A DNA stretch of 64,000 nt, taken from assembly GCA_958295985.1 (NCBI GenBank), contig OY282432.1, positions 2,327,001 through 2,391,000 on the forward strand. The letters run 5' to 3'. This DNA is from an uncultured Candidatus Binatia bacterium (lineage in GTDB: Bacteria; Desulfobacterota; Binatia; UBA9968; JAJDTQ01). The notes beneath the pieces were generated by a model that worked only from the letters and a program-made list of their open reading frames with translations, was not told the DNA's origin and made no database searches. The position numbers and the translations under genes were made by a program. Of this stretch, positions 54,040 to 62,555 are shown piece after piece. Every line of letters begins with the position of its first letter. Position 1 is the first letter of the stretch.

Positions 54040-57000
54040 CTATTGCGACAACTCCCTGAAATAGCGCTCGACCTGTTCCTTGTACCGGTCCGGCACTCCC
54101 TGCTTGAGCGACTCCAGGACCTCCTTGCGAAACCTCTCGGGCTTGTAGTCGTCCTTGCCGGGAAGCTTGAACTTCTCCGTATCCAGGCCGGTGAGGTTCT
54201 CATCGATGTCATGATCGGGAAACTCGGGAGTCCCGGTCGGGGGAAGGAACTGCCCGGAGGGCAGGAACCGACCCCGGCGAAACACGTGCACCAGCGGCAC
54301 GCGCCCGAACCGCCCCCGCTGCGCCAGCCGTTGCATCGCCTGCTGCATCTGTTGGCTCGACTCGGAGAGGCGGTTGATGGCCTCCTGTTCCGGCGGGATG
54401 GCCTGTCCCGGCCGCAGCGCGCCGAGCTCGTGGGCGGCCTCGCCCATGAATCCGCCGGCCGCGGCAACGTTGTTGACGATCTTCGGGTCCAGCGACGGGA
54501 AGAGCTGGAACAGATACCGCAACCTTTCGACCAGGTCCCGGGTCCGGCTCGCCAGCGCGTCTTCGCGGACGGCAAGCTCCCGGACCGCGCTCTTCCGAGG
54601 CGGGGCCATCTCCGGGTCGGGGAGGCTCGCGACGGCCTGGTATTCCCGCGCCAACGCCGCCAGCATGGCCAGGGCCGCTTGCCGCGCCTCGTCCAGGGGG
54701 CCCATTCCCGCAAGCTCTTCGGTCACCGTTCCGAATCGTTTGGCGAACGCGTCGAAGTCCCGGTTCTCGAGCCTGTCCCGCAGCCCCGACAGCAACCCGC
54801 GGACGGCGGCGTCCCGCTCGCGTTCCGCCGGGGGCCGGACCCGGTCGCTTTCCAGGTCGGGAGCGGCGAGCAGGTGGGCCAGCACCGCCAGGTCGGCCTG
54901 CGCGCTTGCCGCAAGATCCCGAACGGCCTCCTCGCGCCGCTCGTCGATCCTTCGAGCGGTCTCCTTGTGGGTGCTCTCGGTTCCCAGCAGGATTTCCTGC
55001 TGTTCCTGGAGGATCTGCTGCAACTCGTCGCTGGACCGGCTCATGGCCCCCTGCATGCGGGCCATCATGGACCCCTGGGCCTGCTGCTGGCCGCTCCGGA
55101 GCGAAGCCGCCAGTTGCGCCATCTGGTTGAACAGCTCCCGCGCCAGTTGTAGGGCGCCGTCGATGTCGCCTTCCCTGAGTTTTTGGCGGATGCGGTCCAT
55201 CATGGACTGCATGTCGGCGAACGGCATGTTGCGCAGGTTTGCCGGATTGACGAACTCGTTCGGGACCTGTCTGGCGAACTGCATGAGCGACGCCTGCAGC
55301 TCCTGGAGCTGCCGGGAGAGCTTCGACAGCTCCTCCAGTGCCTCGTCGAGCTCCTTGTTGCCGCTTCTCAGCTTCTCCAGCGAGTCCAGAAAGCGCTGCT
55401 GGTCCTTGACCATGTCCCTGGCCGCGGCTGCCATGTCCTGGCCCGCGAGACGCCGGCTCACGTCCTCGCTGAGCATGGACAGCCTTTCGAGCTCCGTGGC
55501 CATGGCGTCGTGGGCCTGCTCCCGCTCGGCCGGCGAAGCCGCCTGGCGCATCCTCTCCACGAGGTCGTTCCGCGCGTGTCCGAGGTTGCGCTTCAGGGTC
55601 GCGAGGTCGGACCAGGTGGCGAAATCGCTGATGCGGTCAGCGCGGGTGCGCTGCAGGGTCTCGTCCACGCGCTGCATCATCCGGTCGAGGCCCTCCGCCA
55701 GCCGCTGGCCCGGGTCGCCCGGCGTTTGTTCGTCGGGAGGGGCTTCGAGGTGATCGCCCAGGAGGTCCACCATCTTGTCCGAGATATCGCGGACCATCTC
55801 GGCCACTTGACGGTGCTCGGCCTTGAGGTTCTTGAGGCGAAGGCTCAGGGGCCGCGACCTGACGAGCTTGGGACCCGAGATGGTATCGTTGTCGAGCACC
55901 TCGAGATGATAGACCACGACGTCGCCTTCTTCGAGGCGCATGGCGTCCAGGTCCCAGATGAACGTCTCCTCGAGGGTTCGGGCGGCCTCGTTGCGCCATA
56001 CCGGGATGCGCTCCTCCCGCTCTCCGATGACTGCGGCCAGGGTGACCTCCTGGATCCCGTAGTCGTCGTCGGCGCGGTACTCCAGGGCGAGCCGCTCGTT
56101 GCCGTTCACCTCCAGGTCTTCCCCGGGCTTGAGCAACTCCACCCGGGGAAAGCTGTCGGGCACGGCGACCATCTCGTAGGGAACCGGCAGGTTCTCGAAC
56201 CCGAAGGCATCCTCCACGCGAATGCGGTACGCCTGCGAGCGGAACAACACGACGCTGCCCTGAGCGGTGTCTCCGGTGATCTTCAGCGGGATTTCCCGAC
56301 CGTCGCCCAGGGCGACGACGGCGTGCGCCATGCTCTTGTTGGCGGTAGCGGAAAAGCTCAGGGTCGAGCCCTTGACGCCGCGAACGTTGCCGCCGGTGAA
56401 GGTCCGGTCGGGAAGGCCGGTGTAGTGGGGCGGGTAGAGCGTCACCTTCAGGTCGGTGACGGATGGCCGCTCGACCGCGGTGATCGTGTACCACGGAGAT
56501 TCGAACGGTCCGGTCACCACGTGGTAGACCAGGTTTTCGGTAACCTCGGGAAGCACGGCCGCGTACCGGCCGGTCCCGGTCCGGTCCATGGCGACGGTCC
56601 GGGGCGCCGCGGTCCCGTCCCCGGACTGCGGCGGCTTGAAGACCAGTCCCACGCCGTCGGGCTTGGCTCCGGAGGTGACGGCTTCGACGGAAACCGCGGC
56701 GCCGCGAATCACTCGCACGTCCCGGGTCACCACGTGGATGAAGATATCCGCGGGCGGCAGGTGTTCCAGCGGATGCGCGATCAGCGCGAGGGTCCGGCCG
56801 GGAAAGTCCGGGAGCCACACGGACAGGGCCAGCACCGGCGCGGCCGCCAGCGCCAGCAGCCGGGCCTTGGCCCGCAACGGCCGGGTATCCACCAGCGCCG
56901 TGGGTTGAACGCCGTTGATCTGCTCGCGAGTCTGGCGGATCAGCGCGAGGATCATGGGGGCGGACGCACCGGACGGCCGGTCCGGGTCCGCGAGCTGCGG

Positions 57001-57330
57001 GTAGAGTTGCAACGAGTTGATGAGGTTGTTGCGGAGCTCCGGTCGTTGCCTCTCGACGGCCCGGGCCGCCCAGGGAAGGCTCCGGGACCGCAGGAAATGC
57101 AGGAGCGTGAGCCCCGTGACCGCCAGCAGCGTGGCGACGGAAAGCAGGCTGAACGCCAAGGGGGCGTAGGGCAGGGACTCCTTGACCGCGTCGACGCCCA
57201 GACCCAAGGCCGCCAGCACGGCCAGCCCGGCGCCGGCAAGGCACAACGACTCCAGGCCCTGGACCCTTCGGAGCCGGTTCACGAACCGTCGCAGGAAATC
57301 GTCTATCGGACGGTAGTCTTCTTCGTGCAA
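54040..57330 (-). CDS. DUF4175 (TIGR02302-type) membrane protein with long coiled coil
   Basis: 1096 residues. N-terminal membrane helices at about 30-50, 63-88 and 160-178, then a large periplasmic part and a coiled coil (about 600-780: KDQQRFLDSLEKLRSGNKELDEALEELSKLSRQLQELQ). Later region is Gln/Met/Arg-rich (about 790-850, 1010-1040). Such proteins always sit with MoxR, DUF58 and BatA. Probable structural scaffold of an inner-membrane/peptidoglycan complex. First gene of the MoxR group; divergent from the EutA-like gene with 250 bases between. Confidence 0.85.
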   Translation of the reverse strand: MHEEDYRPIDDFLRRFVNRLRRVQGLESLCLAGAGLAVLAALGLGVDAVKESLPYAPLAFSLLSVATLLAVTGLTLLHFLRSRSLPWAARAVERQRPELRNNLINSLQLYPQLADPDRPSGASAPMILALIRQTREQINGVQPTALVDTRPLRAKARLLALAAAPVLALSVWLPDFPGRTLALIAHPLEHLPPADIFIHVVTRDVRVIRGAAVSVEAVTSGAKPDGVGLVFKPPQSGDGTAAPRTVAMDRTGTGRYAAVLPEVTENLVYHVVTGPFESPWYTITAVERPSVTDLKVTLYPPHYTGLPDRTFTGGNVRGVKGSTLSFSATANKSMAHAVVALGDGREIPLKITGDTAQGSVVLFRSQAYRIRVEDAFGFENLPVPYEMVAVPDSFPRVELLKPGEDLEVNGNERLALEYRADDDYGIQEVTLAAVIGEREERIPVWRNEAARTLEETFIWDLDAMRLEEGDVVVYHLEVLDNDTISGPKLVRSRPLSLRLKNLKAEHRQVAEMVRDISDKMVDLLGDHLEAPPDEQTPGDPGQRLAEGLDRMMQRVDETLQRTRADRISDFATWSDLATLKRNLGHARNDLVERMRQAASPAEREQAHDAMATELERLSMLSEDVSRRLAGQDMAAAARDMVKDQQRFLDSLEKLRSGNKELDEALEELSKLSRQLQELQASLMQFARQVPNEFVNPANLRNMPFADMQSMMDRIRQKLREGDIDGALQLARELFNQMAQLAASLRSGQQQAQGSMMARMQGAMSRSSDELQQILQEQQEILLGTESTHKETARRIDERREEAVRDLAASAQADLAVLAHLLAAPDLESDRVRPPAERERDAAVRGLLSGLRDRLENRDFDAFAKRFGTVTEELAGMGPLDEARQAALAMLAALAREYQAVASLPDPEMAPPRKSAVRELAVREDALASRTRDLVERLRYLFQLFPSLDPKIVNNVAAAGGFMGEAAHELGALRPGQAIPPEQEAINRLSESSQQMQQAMQRLAQRGRFGRVPLVHVFRRGRFLPSGQFLPPTGTPEFPDHDIDENLTGLDTEKFKLPGKDDYKPERFRKEVLESLKQGVPDRYKEQVERYFRELSQ

Positions 57331-57580
57331 TTGAAGGTCCTCGTCGCAGCGTCCATTGTGGAACAGGTGTCCCGAGTGGTGTTCCAGGTTTCCATCGTAG
57401 CACCCATTCTAGAACTTTTTTTCGGATTGACAAGGCGCCGGGCGTGGACGGAGCCGGGACCCCTCCGCCCCGCCCGGGTCTGCGCGGCCGCGGCCAATGG
57501 CAACTCACCGGGGCTTGTGTTAAACGGACTGTTTGCATCCGCATTCCCCGCAAGGACCCCCCATGGAAAGGACCCGTTGA

Positions 57581-59164
57581 ATGGACCGCGACTCCACGGA
57601 ACTGCCCCTCGTCTGTCACGAAGGGCATGAAGACCATGACCACGATGATGCGCCCCTGCCCGATGAAGACCACCCCATGTGGCGGTCCGAGCGCATCTCG
57701 CTGACCTCCGTCGGTATCGACATCGGCTCGTCCACGTCCCACCTCATCTTCTCCCGGTTGGTCCTCCGCCGGCAAGGCATCTCGCTGTCCAGCCGTTTCG
57801 TGGTGGTCAGGCGGGAGATCCTCTACGAGTCGCCGATCCTGCTGACGCCCTATGTCGACAAGTTGACCATCGATACGGAGAAGCTCAACGAGTTCATCCA
57901 CGACGCGTACGCCCGTGCCGGCGTCACCCGGCAGGACATCGACACGGGCGCCCTGATCGTCACCGGCGAGGCCGCCAAGAAGAAGAACGCCGAGGCCATA
58001 GCGGCATTGTTCTCCGAGGAGGCCGGCAAGTTCGTCTGCGCCACCGCGGGCCACAACCTCGAGGCGATCCTGGCCGCCTTCGGCTCGGGCGCGGTGGAGG
58101 CGTCGACCCGTGACGGCGACGTCACGTGCATGAACGTGGACGTCGGCGGCGGCACCAGCAAGATCGCCATCACCCGCGGCGGACAGGTGGTGGACACCGC
58201 GGCGCTGGAGGTGGGCGCCCGGCTGGTGGCCCTGGACGAGGGCGGGAAGATCAACCGGCTCGAGGATGCGGGGGCCCGCATCGGGGAGGCCAGCGGCCTG
58301 TCCCTGGCCCTTGGCCGGACGCTGGGGGAGGCCGACAAGGAACGCATGGCCGGCACCTTGAGCGGCTGTCTCCTGGAAGTGCTGGGCCGCGGGCCGCTGT
58401 CGCCGCTGACCCGGGATCTCATGCTGACGCCGGCGCTGTCCTACCGGGAGCCGATTCATTCCATCCAGTTCTCCGGCGGGGTTTCCGAGTATGTCTATGG
58501 CTACGAGACCGCGGACAAGGGGGATCTGGGCAACCATGTCGGGCGGAACATCCGCACCGGAGCCGTGGAACTGGCGACCGGTGAATCGTGGGAGTTCAAG
58601 GAACCCGACGTGCGCATCCGCGCCACGGTCATCGGCGCGTCCCAGTACACCGTGCAGGTGAGCGGCAACACCATTTTCCTCTCCGACGAGTCCGTGCTGC
58701 CGCTGCGCAATCTCCAGGTGATCACGCCGCATTTCCGCCAGACCGAGCCGCTGACCACGGAGGACGTCCGGAGTTCCATCGAGAGCGCGCTGCAGCGTTT
58801 CGACATGACCGAGGGCGACCGCGGCGCGGCGCTGGCGCTTCACTGGGAGCTGGGGCCTTCGTATCCGCTCATCCGCACGCTGGCCACCGGCGTGGTGGAA
58901 GGGATGAAGGAGCATCTCCGCCAGGGGCAGCATCTCGTGCTCGTGTTCGATGCCGACATTGCCAAGCTGGTGGGCAACATCATCGACAAGGAGATCCTCC
59001 CCGGGGCCGGTATCATCTCCATCGACGGCATCGACCTCAAGGATTTCGATTTCGTGGACATCGGCGAGGAGCTGCCGGACGCCAAGGCGGTGCCGGTGGT
59101 GATCAAGTCGCTGATCTTCCGTCACGAAGAATGGGGCAGGGGCCGTTTGCTGGCCAACGACTGA
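57581..59164 (+). CDS. EutA-like ethanolamine ammonia-lyase reactivase homologue with acidic/His-rich N-terminus
   Basis: 527 residues. SVGIDIGSSTSHLIFSRL is the actin-fold phosphate-1 motif, VDVGGGTSKIAI the second, LVLVFDADIAKLVGNIIDKE an adenosine region. EutA exchanges damaged cobalamin on ethanolamine ammonia-lyase. No eutB or eutC is in the window. The N-terminal 35 residues contain CHEGHEDHDHDDAPLPDEDH, metal-binding-looking and absent from most EutA. So the client enzyme may lie elsewhere or be a different B12 enzyme. Confidence 0.85.
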   Translation: MDRDSTELPLVCHEGHEDHDHDDAPLPDEDHPMWRSERISLTSVGIDIGSSTSHLIFSRLVLRRQGISLSSRFVVVRREILYESPILLTPYVDKLTIDTEKLNEFIHDAYARAGVTRQDIDTGALIVTGEAAKKKNAEAIAALFSEEAGKFVCATAGHNLEAILAAFGSGAVEASTRDGDVTCMNVDVGGGTSKIAITRGGQVVDTAALEVGARLVALDEGGKINRLEDAGARIGEASGLSLALGRTLGEADKERMAGTLSGCLLEVLGRGPLSPLTRDLMLTPALSYREPIHSIQFSGGVSEYVYGYETADKGDLGNHVGRNIRTGAVELATGESWEFKEPDVRIRATVIGASQYTVQVSGNTIFLSDESVLPLRNLQVITPHFRQTEPLTTEDVRSSIESALQRFDMTEGDRGAALALHWELGPSYPLIRTLATGVVEGMKEHLRQGQHLVLVFDADIAKLVGNIIDKEILPGAGIISIDGIDLKDFDFVDIGEELPDAKAVPVVIKSLIFRHEEWGRGRLLAND

Positions 59165-59176
59165 GGAAAGAGCCTC

Positions 59177-60160
59177 CTAACCCCCGGCGTCGCCGCCTTT
59201 CATCCTGCGTTTGAGGCGTATGGGGTGGTCCGGGTGCAGCGGCCTGAAACCGGCGATCGAAAGCCACACCCTCAAGAGATGGCGGCCGGATCCGTCGTCG
59301 GCGAACGGGGTGCGCGCATGCAGGACCACGTGGTTGTTGAAGTACTCGATGTCGCCCGCCTGGAGCTTCAGGGAAACCGCGGCCTCGTCGGCCACCGCAT
59401 TGAACACGTCGAGGGCGCGGTTCTGCGCCTCGGTCAACTCGGGAACCCCGGCCAGTTTCTGCGCCCGCCTGATGTGGACCGGATAGGCGCAGGCGTTGAA
59501 CACGCCGTCTCGAATGCTCAGGAAGGGCAGCCGGGTCCACGGGTGCCCGTGATCCGGATGCGGATGCTGCAACGCCACGTGGAATGGCTGGGTGAGCACG
59601 TGCAACGCTTCGGGATGCTCCGTTGCCAGGATATCATGGACGGTGGCGGCGCTGGCGAACCGGCGCGTTCCGCCCTTGAGAGCGGGCCGCAGGCACAGGA
59701 ATCCGATGACGTCCTCGGGGTCGGCGTGGAAGGGAAGCGCTCCCGTCGCGCGAAAGCCCAAGCCGCGATTCTCGGTCTCTGCCCGTACGTGGGCCAGCTT
59801 TTCCCCTCCCGACTGCTCCACGGCATCGCCCAGCCGTCGGTTCAGGGCCGAGAAGGCACGGACGACCTCTCGCTGGTCGAGGTCCCTTGTCGGCAGACCG
59901 CGGAGGACCCGAAAGCCGAGACCCGATTTGAGCTCCCGGGCCGTCACGGCCATCTGTGAAGCCAGCAAGGGCTGGCCGAGCGCTTTGCGCGGCTCGTCTT
60001 GGCGGTCCTCCCTCGCCAGCGCCAACAGTTCCGCCAACTCGCTGCCGGTGAAGTCATGACGCCAGCGGCGCGACCGGCCGAGGTCGTCGGGCTTCCATGC
60101 CGCGGGGTCTGCCGTTTTCGGGGTCGGTTCCGTGCCGTCGCTCATGGTCATGGGCTCCAT
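59177..60160 (-). CDS. TauD/TfdA-family 2-oxoglutarate-dependent dioxygenase
   Basis: 327 residues (Met6 is an alternative start). Iron ligands His145-x-Asp147 (FHADPED) and distal His281 (NNHVVLHAR), with Arg293/Arg297 (GRHLLRVWL) for 2-oxoglutarate binding. Family members hydroxylate or desaturate small molecules and, in some RiPP pathways, peptide side chains. Last gene of the 62555-59177 operon, 22 bases after HlyD. So it is a good candidate for tailoring the Cys-rich peptide or a related export substrate, but a metabolic role cannot be excluded. Confidence 0.9.
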   Translation of the reverse strand: MEPMTMSDGTEPTPKTADPAAWKPDDLGRSRRWRHDFTGSELAELLALAREDRQDEPRKALGQPLLASQMAVTARELKSGLGFRVLRGLPTRDLDQREVVRAFSALNRRLGDAVEQSGGEKLAHVRAETENRGLGFRATGALPFHADPEDVIGFLCLRPALKGGTRRFASAATVHDILATEHPEALHVLTQPFHVALQHPHPDHGHPWTRLPFLSIRDGVFNACAYPVHIRRAQKLAGVPELTEAQNRALDVFNAVADEAAVSLKLQAGDIEYFNNHVVLHARTPFADDGSGRHLLRVWLSIAGFRPLHPDHPIRLKRRMKGGDAGG

Positions 60161-60182
60161 AGGTGAGTGCGTCGTGAGTGTG

Positions 60183-61526
60183 TCATTTCTCCCGGAAGGC
60201 GTCCTGCCGGTATCCCCGGAGGGGTTGCAGCAGGTATTCGATGAGCCGTTGTCGGCCGAGGATGACCGACGCCTCCGAAGACATTCCGGGCAACAGCTCG
60301 ACTTTGCGCCCTTCGATCTCCATGTAGGTTTGGTCGAGCTCGATGAGTGCCTTGAACACGGGGCCGGCCGGTTCGCCGCGCTCTTGTGGAGCGGTTGCCG
60401 GCACAGCGCCGGCCGCCACGCTCGTGAGCACCGGCGCGCCGCCTTGAGCTCCCGCGTTCACGGCGTCCTTGCCGATGTGGCTCACGGTTCCCTCGATGGC
60501 GCCGTAGCGGCGAAAGTCGAAGGTCGCGACCTTGAGGGTGACCCGCTGGCCGGGCTTCACGAAGCCGATGTCGGTGTTGGCGACGAAGGCCTCCACCCGG
60601 ATCCCGGCGTTGCGAGGCACGATCACCATGAGCCGGGCGCCGGGCTCCACCATGCCGTTCTCCGTATGCACGGCGAGGTCCTGGACCACGCCATCGACCG
60701 GGGACAGCAGGGTATGCCGGGCGCGGTTCTCCCGCGCCTGACGGATGTCCTGCTGCAACACGATCATCCTTTCCCGAACGGATGCCAGGATGGACCGGCG
60801 TTCCCGGTAGAACTCGGAGACGGCCCGTTCCTTCTGTGCCCGGACCGCGGCCAGAGAAGCCCTGGCCTCGGCCAGCTCCTTGCGGCGGAGCGTGATGTTT
60901 CCCTCAAGCTCCACCAGCCGCTCCTGTTCTTCGAAGAAAGCGAGCCGGGAGCCCTGGTCCCTGCGGTAGAGTGTCTCGCGCATGGCGGTCCTCTCGCGCA
61001 GGATCGGCAACAATCTCCTGTGCTTGGCAAGCGCCGCCTCGATGGTCCGGAACTGCGCCTGCCGCGCCGCCATGGCGCCGTCCAGCTCGTGGAGGTGCGC
61101 CCGGTGCGCCGCAATCTGATCCGACAGGAGCGCTTCGTTGATCGACACGATCTCCGCCGGGGCGCCGGCGGGCGGACGGAAGGGCCGGGCCTTGCGCCAG
61201 GCCAGGGCCGCCTCGAGGCGCGCGGCCTCCACGGACTTGATGTGGATCTCGGCCATGAGCTTGGAGATCTCGGCGTCCACCAGGGTCGTGTCGAACTCGA
61301 TCAGGACGTCGTCCCGCTCGACGAAGCTTCCTTCCTCGACGGCGATGCGCCGGGTTTTGCCGTGCTCGAAGGACCGGATGACCTTCACCTGCCCGGTGGG
61401 GACGATGCGTCCCGGCGCCACCGCGGCCAGCTCGACCTGCGCGACCGAGGCCCAAGTCAGGGTGGCGACGAGAAAGACGCAAAGCGCCACGAGCAGGAGG
61501 ATATCGGCACGACGCGACCTGTTCAC
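60183..61526 (-). CDS. HlyD-family type I secretion membrane fusion protein
   Basis: 447 residues: cytoplasmic N-terminus, one membrane helix (9-29, ILLLVALCVFLVATLTW), a biotinyl-lipoyl half motif APGRIVPTGQVKVIRSFEHGKTRRIAVEEG, a long coiled-coil hairpin (about 95-270), and the closing RLIEYLLQPL typical of HlyD/PrtE/LapC adaptors. There is an unusual 30-residue Ala/Gly/Pro insert after HIGKDAV (about residues 350-380). It overlaps the four-helix protein gene by four bases (ATGA). The ABC exporter and outer-membrane factor are not in the window. Confidence 0.93.
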   Translation of the reverse strand: MNRSRRADILLLVALCVFLVATLTWASVAQVELAAVAPGRIVPTGQVKVIRSFEHGKTRRIAVEEGSFVERDDVLIEFDTTLVDAEISKLMAEIHIKSVEAARLEAALAWRKARPFRPPAGAPAEIVSINEALLSDQIAAHRAHLHELDGAMAARQAQFRTIEAALAKHRRLLPILRERTAMRETLYRRDQGSRLAFFEEQERLVELEGNITLRRKELAEARASLAAVRAQKERAVSEFYRERRSILASVRERMIVLQQDIRQARENRARHTLLSPVDGVVQDLAVHTENGMVEPGARLMVIVPRNAGIRVEAFVANTDIGFVKPGQRVTLKVATFDFRRYGAIEGTVSHIGKDAVNAGAQGGAPVLTSVAAGAVPATAPQERGEPAGPVFKALIELDQTYMEIEGRKVELLPGMSSEASVILGRQRLIEYLLQPLRGYRQDAFREK

Positions 61527-61969
61527 TCCAGGCTCCCGAAGTCCTCCCGTCTTGCCCGCCGCGACTGAACGGTCTTTTCACCGGCCCAAAGAAGGACACA
61601 TGCCGCCGCCACAAGAAGCAGAGCCCCTCGCCACCATGCGAGGACTTCGTCCAGACCCCACCAGCCGAGCAGTGCGGTCGCCTCACCTGCTGTCAGCAGG
61701 AGCAACATGATGATCGGCAGGGCGTAAGGTCTGCGGAACCGATCTGAGGATGCCGCCATTGCCAACGTCAAGATCGAAAACATCACCGCACCGATCACCG
61801 CGCCCTCTGGGGGTCTGCCCTGGTACTCCACGAGCCATGCCGTTTGCCCCATCAGCCAGAATGCTCCGGCAACGACGCCATAGTAGGCTGCCCTCAGCAC
61901 CCTGAGGTGCCTGCTGAACTCGTCATCCCCTTCCCTGGCGCGGAAGGCTCCCATAAACTCGAATTGCAT
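61523..61969 (-). CDS. Small four-helix membrane protein of the Cys-rich peptide operon
   Basis: ATG 61969 with GGAGAGC upstream; 148 residues (the longer frame from 62134 lacks RBS and is Arg-rich noise). Four hydrophobic segments: about 26-47, 55-71, 80-101 and 108-126. No family recognised. Translationally coupled to hlyD (ATGA). By location between the Cys-rich peptide and its adaptor it could be an immunity protein, an exporter accessory, or a membrane anchor; position and topology resemble immunity proteins of class II bacteriocins, which is inference only. Confidence 0.75.
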   Translation of the reverse strand: MQFEFMGAFRAREGDDEFSRHLRVLRAAYYGVVAGAFWLMGQTAWLVEYQGRPPEGAVIGAVMFSILTLAMAASSDRFRRPYALPIIMLLLLTAGEATALLGWWGLDEVLAWWRGALLLVAAACVLLWAGEKTVQSRRARREDFGSLE

Positions 61970-62120
61970 CGTTGCTCTCCTATAAGAATGGTCCCATGAT
62001 CCCCGCATCGAATGGGGCGAGGCGACGGGGGATGTGTGATCCCTCGTCGCCGCCCCTTCTCTGTCTCGATTCCAACCTGGCCCATGCCGATGGCGGTGTG
62101 CCCTACGGCGTTCCCGTGGC

Positions 62121-62555
62121 CTAGTCGATGGCACAATTGGGACTGGTGGCCAGTGCTTGGGCTGCCCCGGTGGCCGCTCCCAGTGCCGCTGCGACGGGAA
62201 TGTTACCGCCCGTCACAAGGGCGCTGGCTGCCCCTAGGGTGGCGCCCCACACAGCGCCTTCCGCGACGTCGGCCATGCACTCGCTACCCGAGGAGCTGTC
62301 CTCGCTGTCGGCGGAATAGGATGACACGGCTTCATCGTAGTCCTCCGCGCTCATGTTGTCCTCATCGTCCTCACTGCATGAGCAGTCGGAACAACTACAG
62401 CTACACCCGCACCCGCATCCACACCCGCAGCCACAGCCACAGCCACAGCCGCAACCGCACCCGTGAATTTCCAGGTCGAGGTCGTCCTCCGGCGCATCGA
62501 GCATCCAGGGAACGGCTATGGACCCTTGTTCGATAGAACCATTGATGAGTTGCAT
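62121..62555 (-). CDS. Cys-rich precursor-like peptide with (Gly-Cys)10 array
   Basis: ATG 62555, AAGGAGGAG nine bases upstream, 144 residues. Residues 1-31 are an acidic leader-like region ending DDLDLEIHG. Residues 32-51 are ten Gly-Cys pairs, 52-61 SCSCSDCSCS, 62-96 very acidic and Ser-rich, 97-138 a glycine-zipper helix pair (GAVWGATLGAASALV; VAAALGAATGAAQALA), with Cys93 and Cys141 flanking it. Sixteen Cys in all. The ten repeats use all four Gly codons and both Cys codons, so they are not a simple DNA microsatellite. A maturing peptide of RiPP or bacteriocin type is the best guess; a metal-binding protein is an alternative. First gene of the operon with membrane protein, HlyD and TauD. 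Confidence 0.85.
   Translation of the reverse strand: MQLINGSIEQGSIAVPWMLDAPEDDLDLEIHGCGCGCGCGCGCGCGCGCGCSCSCSDCSCSEDDEDNMSAEDYDEAVSSYSADSEDSSSGSECMADVAEGAVWGATLGAASALVTGGNIPVAAALGAATGAAQALATSPNCAID
62373..62462. repeat. (Gly-Cys)n-encoding repeat tract
   Basis: Tandem six-base units inside the precursor-like gene (residues 32-61), seen on the plus strand as imperfect CACAGC/CACCCG/GCAACC units. Synonymous changes in most units show selection at protein level. Confidence 0.8.

Noticed and set aside
55637..59125. 1162-codon minus-strand reading frame
   Set aside because: Antisense to the EutA-like gene and out of frame with DUF4175; Arg/Gly/Pro-rich composition of a high-GC shadow.
62373..62462. 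Short tandem repeats considered as a CRISPR or microsatellite
   Set aside because: Units of six bases with synonymous variation explain them as codons; there are no spacers.
62012..62536. Plus-strand frame rich in Arg/His/Thr/Ser over the Gly-Cys tract
   Set aside because: Mirror image of the Gly-Cys codons; no RBS, and the minus-strand gene has a strong one.
59177..62555. Cys-rich locus as a thiopeptide or other TOMM cluster
   Set aside because: No YcaO cyclodehydratase, dehydrogenase or LanB-type dehydratase is seen in the window.
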